64,000 bases of DNA, taken from NCBI GenBank assembly GCA_025677835.1, contig JAIXMR010000115.1, positions 1-64,000 on the forward strand, written 5' to 3'. The notes under the pieces are model-generated. The model was not told the origin of the DNA, did no database searches, and saw only the letters and a list, made by a program, of their open reading frames with translations. The translations under genes were made by a program, and so were the position numbers. Below, in pieces: positions 35,918 through 48,648 of this stretch (position 1 is the stretch's first letter; every line of letters begins with the position of its first letter). The DNA is from Sporodiniella umbellata (lineage: Eukaryota; Mucoromycota; Mucoromycetes; Mucorales; Rhizopodaceae).

Positions 35918-36326
35918 TGTTTTTGAAAGGAAAGAAGAAAAAAAAAAAAAAAAAAAAAAAAAAAAGAAAGGGTTAAATACTTTTTCTTGACAAAGGTCAT
36001 CGACCGCCTCGATAGGGCTGACGATCCCTAAAGAAAAGGTAAAAGAGAGAAAGAGAGAGAGAAAATCATGTTATTCTATTAAGCAGCATAAACGCAGATG
36101 ACATGAATAGTTCAGCCGATCCCCTGGTTTCCTTTTCTGACGTAGGCGAGCTTTAGGTTTATCCGGTTCATGGTGGGAAAAGGGAGGCAAAAGACCTTAC
36201 AAATACACATGCTATCGTTGGCAATACTTTTCAAACTCATTCTTTTTTTTTTATATATATATAAAAAAAAAAAAAAAAAAAAAAAACCAAATTCTTTCTT
36301 TCTCTTTTATTATTATTTTAAAGACA
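35918..36326. other. Spacer between WWE-like gene and AGX gene with a candidate 5' exon
   Basis: Contains an A26 tract (35940-35965), a coding-like block at 35986-36028 on the minus strand that could be an exon of the WWE-like gene, GA-rich DNA, and A/T runs next to the AGX start. The promoter of AGX must lie here. Confidence 0.4.
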
Positions 36327-37691
36327 ATGACAGACCGCAAGTTGTGTATGATTCCTGGTAAATAGCGCGTATGAAGCGATGGGTGACTGTTAACCGAGCG
36401 ATAGGACCTATCGAGTTCCATGAGGACGTGTTGGCAGCGATGAGCACGCCTGCCACCTCTCATGTGGATCCCAAGTTTGTGCCTGTGTATGGCGAAACGT
36501 TAAAGATGGTGCGTAAGGTGGCTCTGAGTGAGAAAGGACAGCCTTTTGTCGTCTCTGGCTCATGTACTCTGGGCTGGGATATGATGGTGAACTTGATCGA
36601 AGGGGGTGATCAGGTCTTGGTGTTAAGCACCGGTTACTTTAGTGATAACTTTGCTGATTGGTAAACTTACCTAGCCAACCTCTCTCTTTCTTATTCTTTT
36701 TCTAGCCTGTCCACCTATGGAGCCAACATCACTACCATCCAAGCCAACCTAGGCGAAACTCCCTGTATGGAAAAGATCAAGCAGGCTTTGGCTTCCACTC
36801 AGTTCAAGATGGTCACCATCACCCACGTTGATACCTCGTAAGCCTACACGTGGGTCCTCTCGCTTCTTTCTCACCTTACTCTAGTACTGGTGTCCTGTCT
36901 GACATTGAATCGATCGCGCGCACGGTGAAATCTATCCAGCCAGAGTGTCTGGTGGTCGTGGATGCCGTCTGTGCGTTAGGGTCAGAAGAGATCCGATTCG
37001 ATGACTGGCAATTGGATATTGTTATTTCCGGTTCTCAGAAAGGACTTGGCGTACCTCCCGGTCTTTCGGTCGTGGTTGCCTCGCCACTTGCTTTACGCGT
37101 CTATCATGAACGAAAGACGCCGGTGGTGGCCTATTACGCCAATTGGAAAAAATGGCTACCCAGTAAGCGGCTAACCTTTTTTTTTTTTTTTTTTTTTTTG
37201 ACCTTGTTTCTTAGTCATGCAGGCCTATGAAGAAGGTCGACCTGCTTATTTTGCTACACCTGCGGTTCAATTGATCTATGCTCTTCACGTCTCGCTCTCA
37301 GCCATTCTCCAACAGACGGTCGAGCGTCGGTTTGAATTGCACCGTCAGGTCGCTCAACAGTTTCGAGAGAAAGTACGTGCCTTGGGTTTGGAAACACTGG
37401 CCAAAGACGAACGTTGTGCAGCCAACGGAATGACCGCCATTTGGTTACCCCAGGGCATCGAAATCCCTCAGCTCGTGCCGGCCATGGCTTCCAAAGGCGT
37501 TCAGATCGCAGGTGGTATCTTGAACGGTCTTGCTGGAAAATACTTTCGTATCGGGTAACTCGTTTTGAATCCATAGACAGTGCACTGACTTTTCTAGACA
37601 TATGGGCATCTCTGTCACAGAGCCTGAACGAGGTCATATCTCAAAGGTAGTTCAAGTCTTGACCGAGACATTAAAAGAATTAAAACAGTAA
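36327..37691 (+). CDS. AGX1: Alanine--glyoxylate aminotransferase (Agx1 type)
   Basis: Model: join(36327..36357, 36405..36660, 36706..36837, 36885..37162, 37215..37554, 37598..37691), 376 aa. A 31-nt first exon supplies MTDRKLCMIPG and splices to PIEFHEDVL, giving the family start IPGPIEF. The fold-type I PLP enzyme core shows SHVDPKFVPVYGETL, GSCTLGWDMM, VDAVCALGSEEI and the PLP lysine (about residue 192) in SGSQKGLGVPPG, then PAYFATPAVQLIYAL. The enzyme moves the amino group from alanine to glyoxylate, giving pyruvate and glycine. It is one glycine source in fungi and detoxifies glyoxylate from the glyoxylate cycle. Length is close to yeast Agx1 (~385). The C-terminus (LKELKQ) is not a PTS1 signal. 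Intron 4 contains a T22 run. The gene is convergent with the MYND gene (128 bp). Confidence 0.95.
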
Positions 37692-37753
37692 TAAAACAAT
37701 CTCTCCCCCCCCTTTTTTTTTTTTTTTATATATATTTATTTATTTATTCACCA

Positions 37754-37784
<31 letters not shown>

Positions 37785-37819
37785 TCAAAATGTTATCTAT
37801 GAGGAGGTATAAAGTGTCT

Positions 37820-38698
37820 TTAGGGTCTTGAACAGTTCAAGAGATGGATAGGTTGATGTGCTTTGATGCATTTCACACTACAGTAAGGCTGTACTCGGCA
37901 TCGCGAACAGACTGGCATCTTTGGTTTTTCTAGCCCACAATGGGCACAAGGCTGGGTGCTGCTAGAGGATAAGGAAGAATCACAGCTGGAGAAAGAGTGC
38001 GAAGAATGTTTGAGGGTAGAGGAAGGTCGGCTTGTCATAGGCTGGGAAGGCAAGAGACGGAGGAGGGCGGCCTTGGCTTGGGACTGAAGCGAGGGTTCGA
38101 GTGGGGAAGGCCGAACGGAGAGCGCCTTTCGGTAATAGACCACGGCTAGGTCGATTTCTTTGTGTTGCTCGCAAACAAGAGCGCGGCAGTGGTAGATGGC
38201 GATACGGATCGCGCGTAGGTAGGCTTCTTGCGTTTCTATCCCCTCCTCTTCTTCTTCTTCTTCCTCCCCATCGTAGAGCGCTTGGATAGGCTGGTGCAGA
38301 TCGCTCAGTTTGGATTCTTCCTTGAGCTGTTTAGCGAGATCCCAGAGCTCGAGCGTCATCATATCAAACCAAGGCAATACCTGATAGGTACTCGTCTCTC
38401 GGTGGGATAACGCCAGTTGGACCATTCCAGAGACCAGCTCGAAAAGATCTTGATGGCAGCGTATCGGTTCCCGTTCTCGCGCACACTTCAATGCTGCCAT
38501 ATAATAACCACACACCCTACTGCACTGATAACAACCTTGGCTGTCGTGCTTTGTGTTCACCTGTGAAGCCAATTGAACGTATTCCTTGATTGAATACCCT
38601 CCTTTCTGTTCACGGTAATAATGTGAACTAAAGTAGCCTGCCTCAAGGCTCAGCTTCTTTTCAAAACCAGGTGTGTTTACAATCGTTGAATGATACAT
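37820..38698 (-). CDS. MYND zinc-finger protein with TPR-like region
   Basis: Single-exon model from the ATG at 38698, 292 aa. The C-terminus is a complete MYND finger with Cys/His spacing: CAHCGLEKPKMPVCSRC, then PYCSVKC and H...HLLNC. The middle has helical pairs (IAIYHCRALVCEQHKEIDLA, VVYYRKAL) that look TPR-like, preceded by an acidic run of nine Glu. Between the helices and the finger is a Ser-rich linker. MYND fingers bind proline-rich partners in transcription or signalling proteins; no SET domain is present, so it is not a SMYD methyltransferase. Close relatives in fungi are mostly uncharacterised. The reading frame continues upstream of the ATG only as Phe-rich poly(T) sequence, which supports the chosen start. 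Confidence 0.82.
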   Translation of the reverse strand: MYHSTIVNTPGFEKKLSLEAGYFSSHYYREQKGGYSIKEYVQLASQVNTKHDSQGCYQCSRVCGYYMAALKCAREREPIRCHQDLFELVSGMVQLALSHRETSTYQVLPWFDMMTLELWDLAKQLKEESKLSDLHQPIQALYDGEEEEEEEEGIETQEAYLRAIRIAIYHCRALVCEQHKEIDLAVVYYRKALSVRPSPLEPSLQSQAKAALLRLLPSQPMTSRPSSTLKHSSHSFSSCDSSLSSSSTQPCAHCGLEKPKMPVCSRCRVQPYCSVKCIKAHQPIHLLNCSRP

Positions 38699-40000
38699 CA
38701 ATAAAAAAAAAAAAGAGAGACAAAAAAAGCCAAAAAAAAAAAAAAAAAAAGCCAAAAAAAAAAAACCAAAAAAAAACCAACTTTTATAAGGATTTCTCAT
38801 CTGCCTTCTTTATTGTAAATCTAAAAAAAAAAAAAAAAAAAACTCATTTTGACAAAATATAGAACAAAAGTCGGCGATTGAAACCCAGGTTGAAAAAGAC
38901 GAATGTAAAGCACTTGAGTTTCATTTCCCGTCACAGCTGATCTCATGTGTCGAAGTTTATTTGTTGGGAATTCAAAGTCCTCCAAACAGAAGAAATAAAC
39001 CCTCTCTTTCTTTCTCTTTCTTTTTTGCTCAGAAACACTCATCCACCAATGTATTAAAGAAAAAGGTGTTGTTCATGGTTTTTTTTTTTTTTTTTTTTTT
39101 TTTAGCCAAAGCTTCTTTTCAATTTCTAAATCAGGTCTAGATGGGTGGTACATCTAGCCAACTGTCGGAAAATGAATAGTCTAGGGATCGACCATACAAA
39201 GAACGCGCAGGATGCGCATGTGTACAATCGATTCTTGCTATTGGCTTTGTTCAAGTTGTCCGAGTCTTCGCGAATCTTTTTTTTTCTATCTTTTAAAGAA
39301 GAAAAATCGGTCTGTACAGAAAACAAGAAATGAATTCAGAAAAACCAATTTCATTCCCCCACCAAAAAAAAAAACCAAAAAAAAAAAAAAACGGCAGCCT
39401 TTCATTTCACTCTGGATTCAGTCCTCTTTTCCCTGATTCAAGCCGTTTTTAACAAAAAAAGTGATTTTGTTGTACTCGCCTTTTTTTGGGGGGACGTAAC
39501 GTTGTACATTGTACTTTGGATTAGGTTTTGTGCCAAAAAGTCTTTTTTTGGCTAGACTTTTCCTTTCATTTTCGGAACAAACGTCTGTTGTATGAACACG
39601 TTGAAAAATGAGTTTGGAAGCCAAAGGTGCGTTGTACAGAAGAGGGGGCCATTGTTTTTCTGGAAGGCTTTCTGAATTGACACTTGCTTGCGGAGATATA
39701 CATCAGAAAGAGGTACTTTCTGTCCAATCCACTGGCTAACAAACCTTAAAGCCTTTTTGATGAAGTCAGAAAAGAATCATTTTAGCTCACAAAAAAAGGA
39801 GAACCAAATAAAAAAAAAAAAAAAAAAAAAAAATGTGTGTAAATTTGGTGTTTTCCGTTCTGTTTATGATTATTTTAGAATAGCTTTTTTTTTTTTTTTT
39901 TTTTTCAGCCTTTTTTTTTTTTTTTTTTTTTGTAACCAAAAATCTTGATTACTAAAAAGAACCCACCTTTCAAAGACAGGAAAGGATTACAAAAAGTCTC
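38699..40000. other. Homopolymer-rich intergenic region
   Basis: 1.3 kb with many long A and T runs (for example 38823-38841, 39079-39103, 39811-39833, 39884-39905, 39912-39931). A minus-strand stretch at about 39418-39770 has protein-like composition in two overlapping frames (see findings) but no start or splice solution. Nothing else is recognisable. Confidence 0.45.
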
Positions 40001-43000
40001 TTAGATCTTGTTCTGCAGGCTACTATCGCTCTGCTTGGCTTTGGCTAAGGCATGGCTCAAACCGGACGCTCGGGACATCATTCGCTCCTGCTGATAACTC
40101 GAAAGAGAGGATAGACTGGTGGCAGAAATGATGGACATTCGCTTCTTGTCAGTTCGAAAGCTGGATTTTGGGTTATACAAAGAGCGGTTGCTTGTACTCG
40201 TTGGCAGACGAGAAGCGGAGGGGGAGAGTTGGGAGAGTCGTGTTGGACCTGCGGTGGTTTTCCTAGATTCTGTTTTTTTAGTATACAAACCAAAGAAACA
40301 CACGCCAGACTTACTCTGTAGCCCAGCAGAAACTAGAAGACCAGAACGAGATGGGCCTTAAGCCCAAATCGTCTTGTTTGATATGTTCTATCAACTCCGT
40401 TAATTGGTCGCTGACAGCCAACAACGAGGTAGGCTCTTGTCCAACCAGGCAATGAACTTGTGGCTCGATCAATTCGCTACCCAGCTGCTTCAGGCTCTGA
40501 CCGATGATGGCCTGTTCCTGTTTTAACTCGTGCACTGCGACTTGCAACGTTTCGTACGCGTGCTGAAGCTGTTCCAGTTCACGCAAGATCCACTGGTGTC
40601 GATCTTGGTCCTCTTGTGTCTCAGGCGAGCGTACGCGGTCTGCAGGGGGGACGCCAGGTAGGCACTGGGCCATCTTGACCTTCACGCTCTCGCTGACCTC
40701 GTCCACCACCTCCCACACCTTGACCACCTCTTCCTTCCGGTGCCTTACGATAGTCTCCAGCTCGGTTTTTAGCGCAAAGACCTGCCGGGCTACTTCAGCA
40801 GCATCGTCGTAGAGTTGTGACATGCGATGTCGCGTATTTTCTAGCGTACCACTGGCTTGGCCCAACACGGTCTGGACATCCAGCAACGCCTGTCGAGAAC
40901 GTGTGATGTACTTGTGTGTCAACACCTTGAGCGTGTACAGGCTGGCATCCAACCGGACAAGATAGGCCTGTGCCGAAAGCTTGGAACCACATTGACTCTC
41001 CAGCTGGCGTTGTTCCAGTTCGCCTAGCTGGGTATCCGCGTCGGCCACCGTCCTTTCCAGAGCCACGTATTCCATCACCAGATTCGTATCCTCTTTCCAG
41101 TCTTTCTCAATCTTGACGCCAGACGGATAGCCTTCTTCCTCATCTGTGTCCAGCCGCTCAAGCAAGCTCTGGAGTAAGATGGGCGGCCGAATCTTTTCAA
41201 GCGCGCCTCGCGTATCTTCCAGTTGACGTTCGACCTGTTGATGCTCTTTCATCAGCTCGGCTTTCTCCAGAGCTAGCGTGTGCTTTCGGTTAAAGAGCTG
41301 CTGGGTCCAGTAAAGCACCTGGCTGTGTTCGGTCTTGATCTCCACCAGGGCGCGTGAAGGCGCGGCCAGCTCGCTTTCGAGTGCCACGCAGCGTTCGTAC
41401 AGCTGCTTTTTCTGTTCGCCCATCGCGTCATGCTCGTCCGTGATGGTCTGAAGGTCGCGCTGGATCTCGTAAAGATTGGCGTGTTGGATCTCGAATTGAA
41501 GTTCGAGCTGGTTGAGTTCGTACAGTTGCTGTGCGTCCAGCTTCTGCGGCTTGGGCCGTGCTGGGGTCGGTAAACGAGGCAGCACGGGCGAGGGGGTCAA
41601 GGCAGGTTCAGGCGCCTGAATCGATGTCCATCGTTGGTTTAATACCGCGTAGGCTTCCTCGATCCGCTCTGGGTTGGCCCCGAACGCTCCCATCGCGGTC
41701 TTGACCTGGCTCATTACCACCTCAACATCTTGACACAGCCGGCTCTTATCGTCTCGTACATGCAGTGCAGGATCTGACGGTAGGCTCTGCAGAATCAACA
41801 GGGCCTGCGAGAGATGCACAATGGCTGAGCCTGGATCCGGATTCTCTTGACTGGGGGAATGACGACCGGCGACCTTGCGCAGCTTTTCAATCTGCTGTAC
41901 CAATCCTTGCTGTACCATATCCAGTTGATAGTATCTACCCTCAATTCGCTCCAACACATCAAACAGCTTCTCAATCTTGTCATGCTGAACCTCAGACAGG
42001 TCCCAATCCTCCTGGTGGACCTGCTCAACTTCCTCAAGTTCTTCCCGGAAAGCCATCATCACCTTCTCCACACGCTGATCGGTCGCGTCAAACATCTCGT
42101 GCGCCTCGCGTAACTCGCGTCGTAAGGTGAGCGTGGTCTTTTCGAGCTGGGCTACTGTCACCGGCTCTTTCCATTGACCAACTACCGAATCGGTCAGGAA
42201 GGCAAGCGAGGATTCGATGGAGTCGGTAAAGGAAGTCTGGTAGTTGTAGAACGATTTCAGAATCACTTCAAAGTCGGTCGCCGCCATCTCTTCTTTCCAT
42301 GGCATGACCCAGGAACTACGGTTATATTCAGACGCTGAATCGAACGGTCGAATCGTGCCGCTCAAAGAGTAAATCGATCTGGACCGGGTCAGCTTACGTT
42401 CGCTCTGGAGTGCCAACATGCGCTCTACAAGCCCTTTGGATTTACACACATCCAATGCGCTCAGCCCCTTCTTGTTCTTCAGGTAGATATCCGCATGCCC
42501 TTCGAGAATCAAGACTGCAATCACCTGGGCAATTCCACCAAACTCGGCCGCAAAATGAAGTGGCGTGTTCCCAGTCGGGTCCGCCATATTGACTAACGCA
42601 CCCAGCCGGATCAGTAACGACGCACAGCGCGCCAAATGCTCAGGCACATCCGTTTCCTCCGTCGTAGAGACAGCGCTCGTCGGATTCTTTTGAATGCCCC
42701 AGCTGCCTCCTTCAGGATCTAGACCGAACCGCGCCAGATGATGGAGCGCTGTACGGCCGTAATACGTCTGTGCGTTCACATCCACTCCCGCATGGTACAA
42801 GAGCTTGATGGTCTCTAACGAAGGCAGAGGCTTGGTACGCATCGCATGGTGAAGCGGCGTCAGTCCCGTCTTGGGGTCGTGGTGGTTCATTAACAATGGC
42901 GGTCCATAGCTTACCTGATGCGCGTTCAACGACGGTGGTTTCAAAAGTAGCGTCTGCAGCGAGAGATGGTCGTGAATCTTGATCGCCTGCAGAAAGGCTG

Positions 43001-43103
43001 ACTGGATGATCTGTAGTAACGGCTGGGAGGCTGGGTCCAGCAGATCAAGTTCTTGAGGTGTGTCAAACTGGAGATGAGAGAGTGAAGAGGGATAGTTGGG
43101 CAT
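40001..43103 (-). CDS. Ankyrin-repeat protein with long coiled coil
   Basis: Model: complement(join(40001..40262, 40315..43103)), 1,016 aa. Residues ~65-240 hold four or five ankyrin repeats (GLTPLHHAMR, GRTALHHLARFG, GNTPLHFAAEFGG, GLSALDVCKSKG). From ~270 to ~900 the protein is almost entirely heptad-rich coiled coil with many Glu/Gln/Leu/Arg. The tail is basic and Ser-rich (KKRMSIISATSLSSLSSY). The intron 40263-40314 (GTAAGT..TAG) replaces the apparent stop after FCWAT and extends the protein by 86 residues. The start is the first ATG; the frame stays open for a few codons upstream. Codon use is GC-richer than in the left part of the window. Architecture suggests a scaffold at membranes or the cytoskeleton, but no family is recognised. 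Next to it, on the same strand, lies another ankyrin gene. Confidence 0.85.
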
Positions 43104-43202
43104 CGAGCTGATCAGGTGAGAAAGTCGCGTATAGTTCAATGGGTATCTAAGACGGATACCATCCTCACTGCCCTGTACATACGGGTTAGATAAAGTACTA
43201 CC

Positions 43203-43779
43203 TCACTCATCAACACAACTTGCCGTATATTCAGCTCTCTTCATCCTCAACACCTGCTCACATAGCTGGATAATCTCTGGTGTTCTTTCTGCATACTGGA
43301 TCGCAGACCAACCATGGCTATCTGTGATATCTGGCGATGCATTGTACCTCAATAGCAGCTTGACAACAGGCACCGTACCATCCCGTGCTATTCAATTGCC
43401 CGCCTTAGTACTTACATAGAGCGATGTCTTCCCCCCCCTCCCCCTTACCAGCATACATCAAAGCCGTAGCATTCTTACTGTCCGTACCATCCACATTCAC
43501 TCGACCGTCATCTAACAACAGCTGTATAATCTCCGTCTTTCCCAAATAGCTCGTTAGACAAAGAGGTGTAATGCCCTTGATTTCGTACTGAGGTGAATCC
43601 AGTGTGGCATAATAGAGGTTGGGGTGACACATAATAATGTTCTTAATAATGTTCAGATGATGGGGGTTTGTTTGTGAGATCAGGTTCAAATTGGACGTGT
43701 TGATGTTCGAAGCATCCAAATCCAATCCATAAATAGCGCAAACAAGGGCCGTTCTATCAAACCCTTTGTATTTTAGAAT

Positions 43780-43816
<37 letters not shown>

Positions 43817-44098
43817 CTACCTTCCTCGACCATCTTTACTATTGATATCTGCACCTGCACTTAGCAAAAGTCGGGTCATATCTGAATGTCCACCGAGGAC
43901 AGCCACGTTTAACGCTTTGCACTGATATTCTTGATCGTTATTGAGTAAAACAGGCCGGTTGGGCTTCTCTTGAGGGATGACAGGCGAATAGGTGTTTTTA
44001 GAGTTCCACAGCACCGGGTTATTGACTTCTATTCCAGATTGAAGCATCCCACGTACTTTTTCAATGTCATTTTTAGTAACAGCCGTAATAAATTCCAT
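43203..44098 (-). CDS. Small ankyrin-repeat protein
   Basis: Model: complement(join(43203..43387, 43449..43763, 43831..44098)), 255 aa from the ATG at 44098. Repeats visible: ALNVAVLGGHSDMTRLLLSA, GADINSKDG joined to FDRTALVCAIYG, GITPLCLTSYLGKTEIIQLL, and a last repeat KNATALMYAARDGTVPVVKL plus HGWSAIQYAERTPEII. The second intron (43388-43448, GTAAGG..TAG) is well supported. The first junction is less certain. A GTCGAG donor with a CAAAG acceptor gives a canonical ankyrin loop, while a GTAGAG donor with an acceptor at the end of a long A run would add seven residues. The 29-nt T run at 43785-43813 (plus strand) lies inside this intron in both cases. No other domain is present. It is upstream of and on the same strand as the larger ankyrin gene. 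Confidence 0.75.
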
Positions 44099-45423
44099 TT
44101 CAAGAAAATGAAGAGCAGTAAAAGAGAGAGAAAAAACAAAAAATGCAACTAGGTTTTTTTTTTTTTTTTTTTTTTTTTTTGCTATAAACAAAAAGCTAAA
44201 TAATAAAAAAAAAAAAAAGAAAAAAGGGAGAGGAAAACTGTTTAACGTTGAACAAGAGTAAGGAGAGACGGAGGAGTAGGAGTAAAGGAAATACACATGT
44301 TATTGTTCTAAGAAAACTGTTGCCAAAAGACAAGATGTGTTAGCACACTGGATCAGCCAGAACATACACTTTATGACCATGTACTCTTGGAAATACTGAT
44401 ATAAAGTAATAGAAAAAAAAGTTGCTGGTTCTACGACTCAGTAATTCTTCTTCAGCCAATATATTTTGTTTTTGGTTTTGTTCTTTAAACGATACTTTTA
44501 TGTATAGCGCTTTATTTTATGGAAATATTTGTTTTATCTCAAGTGTTTTGACTCATACTGTATTGCTGTTGAAAAGAAAGTCTAAACCTTAAGAAATGGC
44601 TGCGATTTTCAAAGCGTTCAATGAAACGACAAAAACCAACCAATCAAATTCTTACTTTTGCTCTTTTTTTTTTTTTTTTTTTTTTCAGGCCCAATTGGTT
44701 TTGGCCATTGAAATTTTCAAAGCGCTCCCTGCTTCAGTTTACATCTGTTATAATATAGATGATAGCTAATTCTTTCATTGCTATATAGCTGTGATCAACT
44801 CACAGCGTTTTCTATACTCTGAACTTCAGATCCATGTATGTTAATGTTCTGCGCTGTCAAGAGAGAAAAGTTGACTTGTTCAACTACATACCTAACCGAT
44901 ACAGGATAATCAACACTACTGAATAAACCTGATAACCTTGACCTTAGATCCAAGTTTGCATTTTCGATAGTACCCATTTTTGTTTCGCTGTAAGCTTCAT
45001 CACAAATGGTTTTGGTGGTACAACTTTTTGTATTCTTTTTCACCTTATCAGGCCCATCTAACATAATGACAAATATCAAAAGAACTTTTTGATACACTTT
45101 ATACTGGGGCTCTGTGTTAGTTTTCGGTATATAGCCATAAACTTGATTCATTGCAGATACCTTCAACAGCTTCGTCAATGGCCCTAACGCTGGTGTGACG
45201 GGGCAATCCCTCCACAAGATCACTATCTTTTGTTCTTTTATCTGTAAAATAATTACTGCTGGCGGGGCTTATGGTTGTATGCCTGCTTTCAGTGTGATTT
45301 GCCCGAAAAAAAAAAAAAAAAAAAAAGAATGGCACACAAAACATTTTTGCCCTTTTTTTTTTTCCTCTCTTCTTTTTTTTTTTTTTTTTTTTTTCAGGAA
45401 TTCATAATAATAATAAAAAAAAG
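44099..45423. other. Spacer between ankyrin gene and Rho1 with a possible gene remnant
   Basis: Contains long homopolymers (T27 at 44154-44180; A/T runs at 45306-45325 and 45352-45393) and a 142-codon minus-strand frame at 44795-45223. That frame has protein-like composition (ALGPLTKLLKVSAMNQVYGY, VDYPVSVRYVVEQV) but no recognisable family and no clear start. It may be a decayed gene or an exon of an unrecognised one. The promoter of Rho1 must lie at the right end. Confidence 0.4.
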
Positions 45424-46293
<870 letters not shown>

Positions 46294-46581
46294 GAAACTC
46301 TAAAAACAGAGACTTCAAACTCTTTCAATGTCCTTTTTTTTTTTCTTTATTTCCATTTATTAAACAAATATTATTCTCTTAAAAATTTTCAAAAAACCAA
46401 AAATTTCCTGGTCCACCCCCCTTAATTTCTATACGTTTTCCCACATACACACACAAAACGCTTATGAAGGTGTATATTTATAGAAAGAAGGCTTTTAATG
46501 GGTATGGATGTATGAATGTGTAAGTGTCTATATCGTATGTGCGGCTTGCTTCTTTCCCGATCTTGTTCGTTTGTCTTGCTT

Positions 46582-47914
46582 TTATTGTTTAGGTGCAAGC
46601 AAAACGGCTTTTTTAACAGGTAGTGAAGGAGGTGTTTTAGAAGCCATCCAGTCGTACCATTGCTGCGGCGTACGCTTGCGAAGAAAAGCAACGACTATCA
46701 CTGTCATATTGTCACATCCCACACCAGAAAAATTGTTGGTTTCCGATAGACAGTATTCCATCAGCTCTTCACAGATCGGTCCCAACGACTTGAATTCACA
46801 TAATTTGTAACGTATAAAATCCACCACTTCTTGTGATGATAGGCAGTCCCAGATCCCGTCGCTAGCCAATACCATAAATTCATCATGATTTGTTAATGCA
46901 TGTTCAATGATATCAGGCTCAGCTAAACATACATCGTTAATCGGTTTATTTTCGCCTCGTTTGTCCTTAAACTTACCTGTCACAACTTGTCTATCCGGGG
47001 TCAATTTGGTGTTTGATTTGAAAACAAAGTCACCCAAGGCGCGGGATAGAGCCAAATGGCCTATTCAAAGAAAGAAAAATAAAGAGGTACTCTTAGAGAA
47101 CATACACAAGTAACAATTAAGCGTTGTTTACCATTGACGCGTCCATTCTTCACAAAGCCTCCTGCATTGTTGATCCTGGTCTGCTCTCTTGGGTGTCTGG
47201 GCTTATGGTCCTGTGTCATTGGTATGCCTCTTCCGTCTTTTGTACTTATCACGCTTCTCGAATCTCCGGCGTTGCTCTAACTATGATATCAGTCCCGCCT
47301 TTTTCGTCACAATTTAGTATCTCTGTCTACCACATAAAGTATATCATGCTTCGTAATCAATGCTGTTACTGCAGTACAACCTGTGCTTTGGCTGGTAAAT
47401 TCAGGATCTAGAGAGAAAGAAAAAGCGGGTTAAGAGCCGTCGCTTTGTTTTGTAGTACATACTCTTCATCAGATCATCGTCTATACTATAATGGCCATTT
47501 CGGATGGCGTCTCTAAAATTGCCTTTGAAAAACGCAGATGAATTCATAACTTTTTGGTGTAAATGGTTTCCGCTATAGCTGGCAACAGTAGAACCTAAAG
47601 CACATACGATTTAAGCGTTTTTTTTTTTTTTTTTTTTTTAGAAAGTTTCACTACCTCCGTGCCCGTCAAACACGCCAAAAAATGAGGCTCCTGTATTAGC
47701 ATAAGAAGTATGAACTGAATGTGCATCTTCCATAGCTAGTTTGAATGTACCAAAGGAAAAAAAAACATCAGTTTACATCCCCTCTCCTTTTTTTTTTATA
47801 AATGAATTTACTTGATCTCCATCCTTGCATACATGATACGCCATACATTGCCTTGGTGTCGTTTCCTTCGCATGTATATTTAGTTGTATTAGGTTCCATT
47901 AATATCGTCCCCAT
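46582..47914 (-). CDS. PP2C-family Ser/Thr phosphatase (Ptc2/3 type)
   Basis: Model: complement(join(46582..47060, 47132..47276, 47331..47407, 47463..47594, 47655..47735, 47812..47914)), 338 aa. The N-terminus MGTILMEPNTT...YGVSCMQGWR matches the Ptc2/3 start, including a Gly-2 that could be N-myristoylated. Metal and catalytic motifs are in order: STMEDAH, FDGHGG, STGCTAV, NAGDSR, DHKP, NGRVNGHLALSRALGD, ASDGIWD and GCDNMTV. The protein ends soon after the catalytic core, so it lacks the long acidic tail of yeast Ptc2/3. These phosphatases switch off stress MAP kinases and the DNA-damage checkpoint. Five introns of 54-71 nt; the one at 47277-47330 joins LYV to SNAGDSR in frame. Intron 2 contains a poly(A) run on the coding strand. 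Confidence 0.95.
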
Positions 47915-48648
47915 AATTGAATCGTCAGAAATAAATAAATAAAGGAAGAAAAAACAAAAAAGTCAACGTACACATTTTAAAATTTAAAAAAAAAAAAAAA
48001 AAAAAAAAGGTAATCAAGTCCGATATCTTTTAGGCTGTTTCCATGGCGATTCCAACGTCATGACAGGCTAAAAAAGGAATTGATATGTATGATTGTTACA
48101 CGAGATTTGTTGCCAATGTCCTTTTTGTCTTGTGTAGCCGGAAACGAATAGCTTAAAAAAAAAAGAGTGGGCACACTAACCACAATAGTGTAGATCTTTA
48201 TGAGTCTAAAAAAAGTCTAAATAGTAGTTAGAGTCGTTCACTCGATTTACACTTGTGTTTCTTGACACAAAACTAACCAATTAAAATGACTACGTATATA
48301 AAACAACCAATAACAACAACATTATCTACATGCTGGTCTTTTATCGACAGATACAAATAAAATATTACGCAGTTCATAAAAAACTGTTAAATATAATCAC
48401 AGCTTGCTTTGGTTTATTTTTATTTTTATTTTTTTTCAAAAAAAAAAAAAAAAAAACCGTACGTCTAATATTCAGATGAAAAGCAGATGACTATTTTATA
48501 AATCTATGGTTCCTAGAGCGAAAAAGCCTTTTGCTCTTAAATCCTAAGGGCATACATATAAGCTTAATATGTACACTAAATTCTTAAAGCTTTAAATTGT
48601 TTTCCTTTTTTTTTTGGTTTTTATTAAAAAGTATTGGCTATCTCTTTA
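47915..48648. other. Spacer between PP2C and first acyl-CoA synthetase gene
   Basis: 734 bp, AT-rich, with A runs at about 47985-48008 and 48439-48457. It should contain the PP2C promoter and the 3' end of the synthetase transcript. A CCAAT-like string is seen near 48308 (aaccaataac), but no site is assigned. Confidence 0.45.

Noticed and set aside
41765..42130. 121-codon plus-strand frame
   Set aside because: Antisense shadow of the ankyrin/coiled-coil gene; GC-rich codon use of that gene leaves open frames on the other strand.
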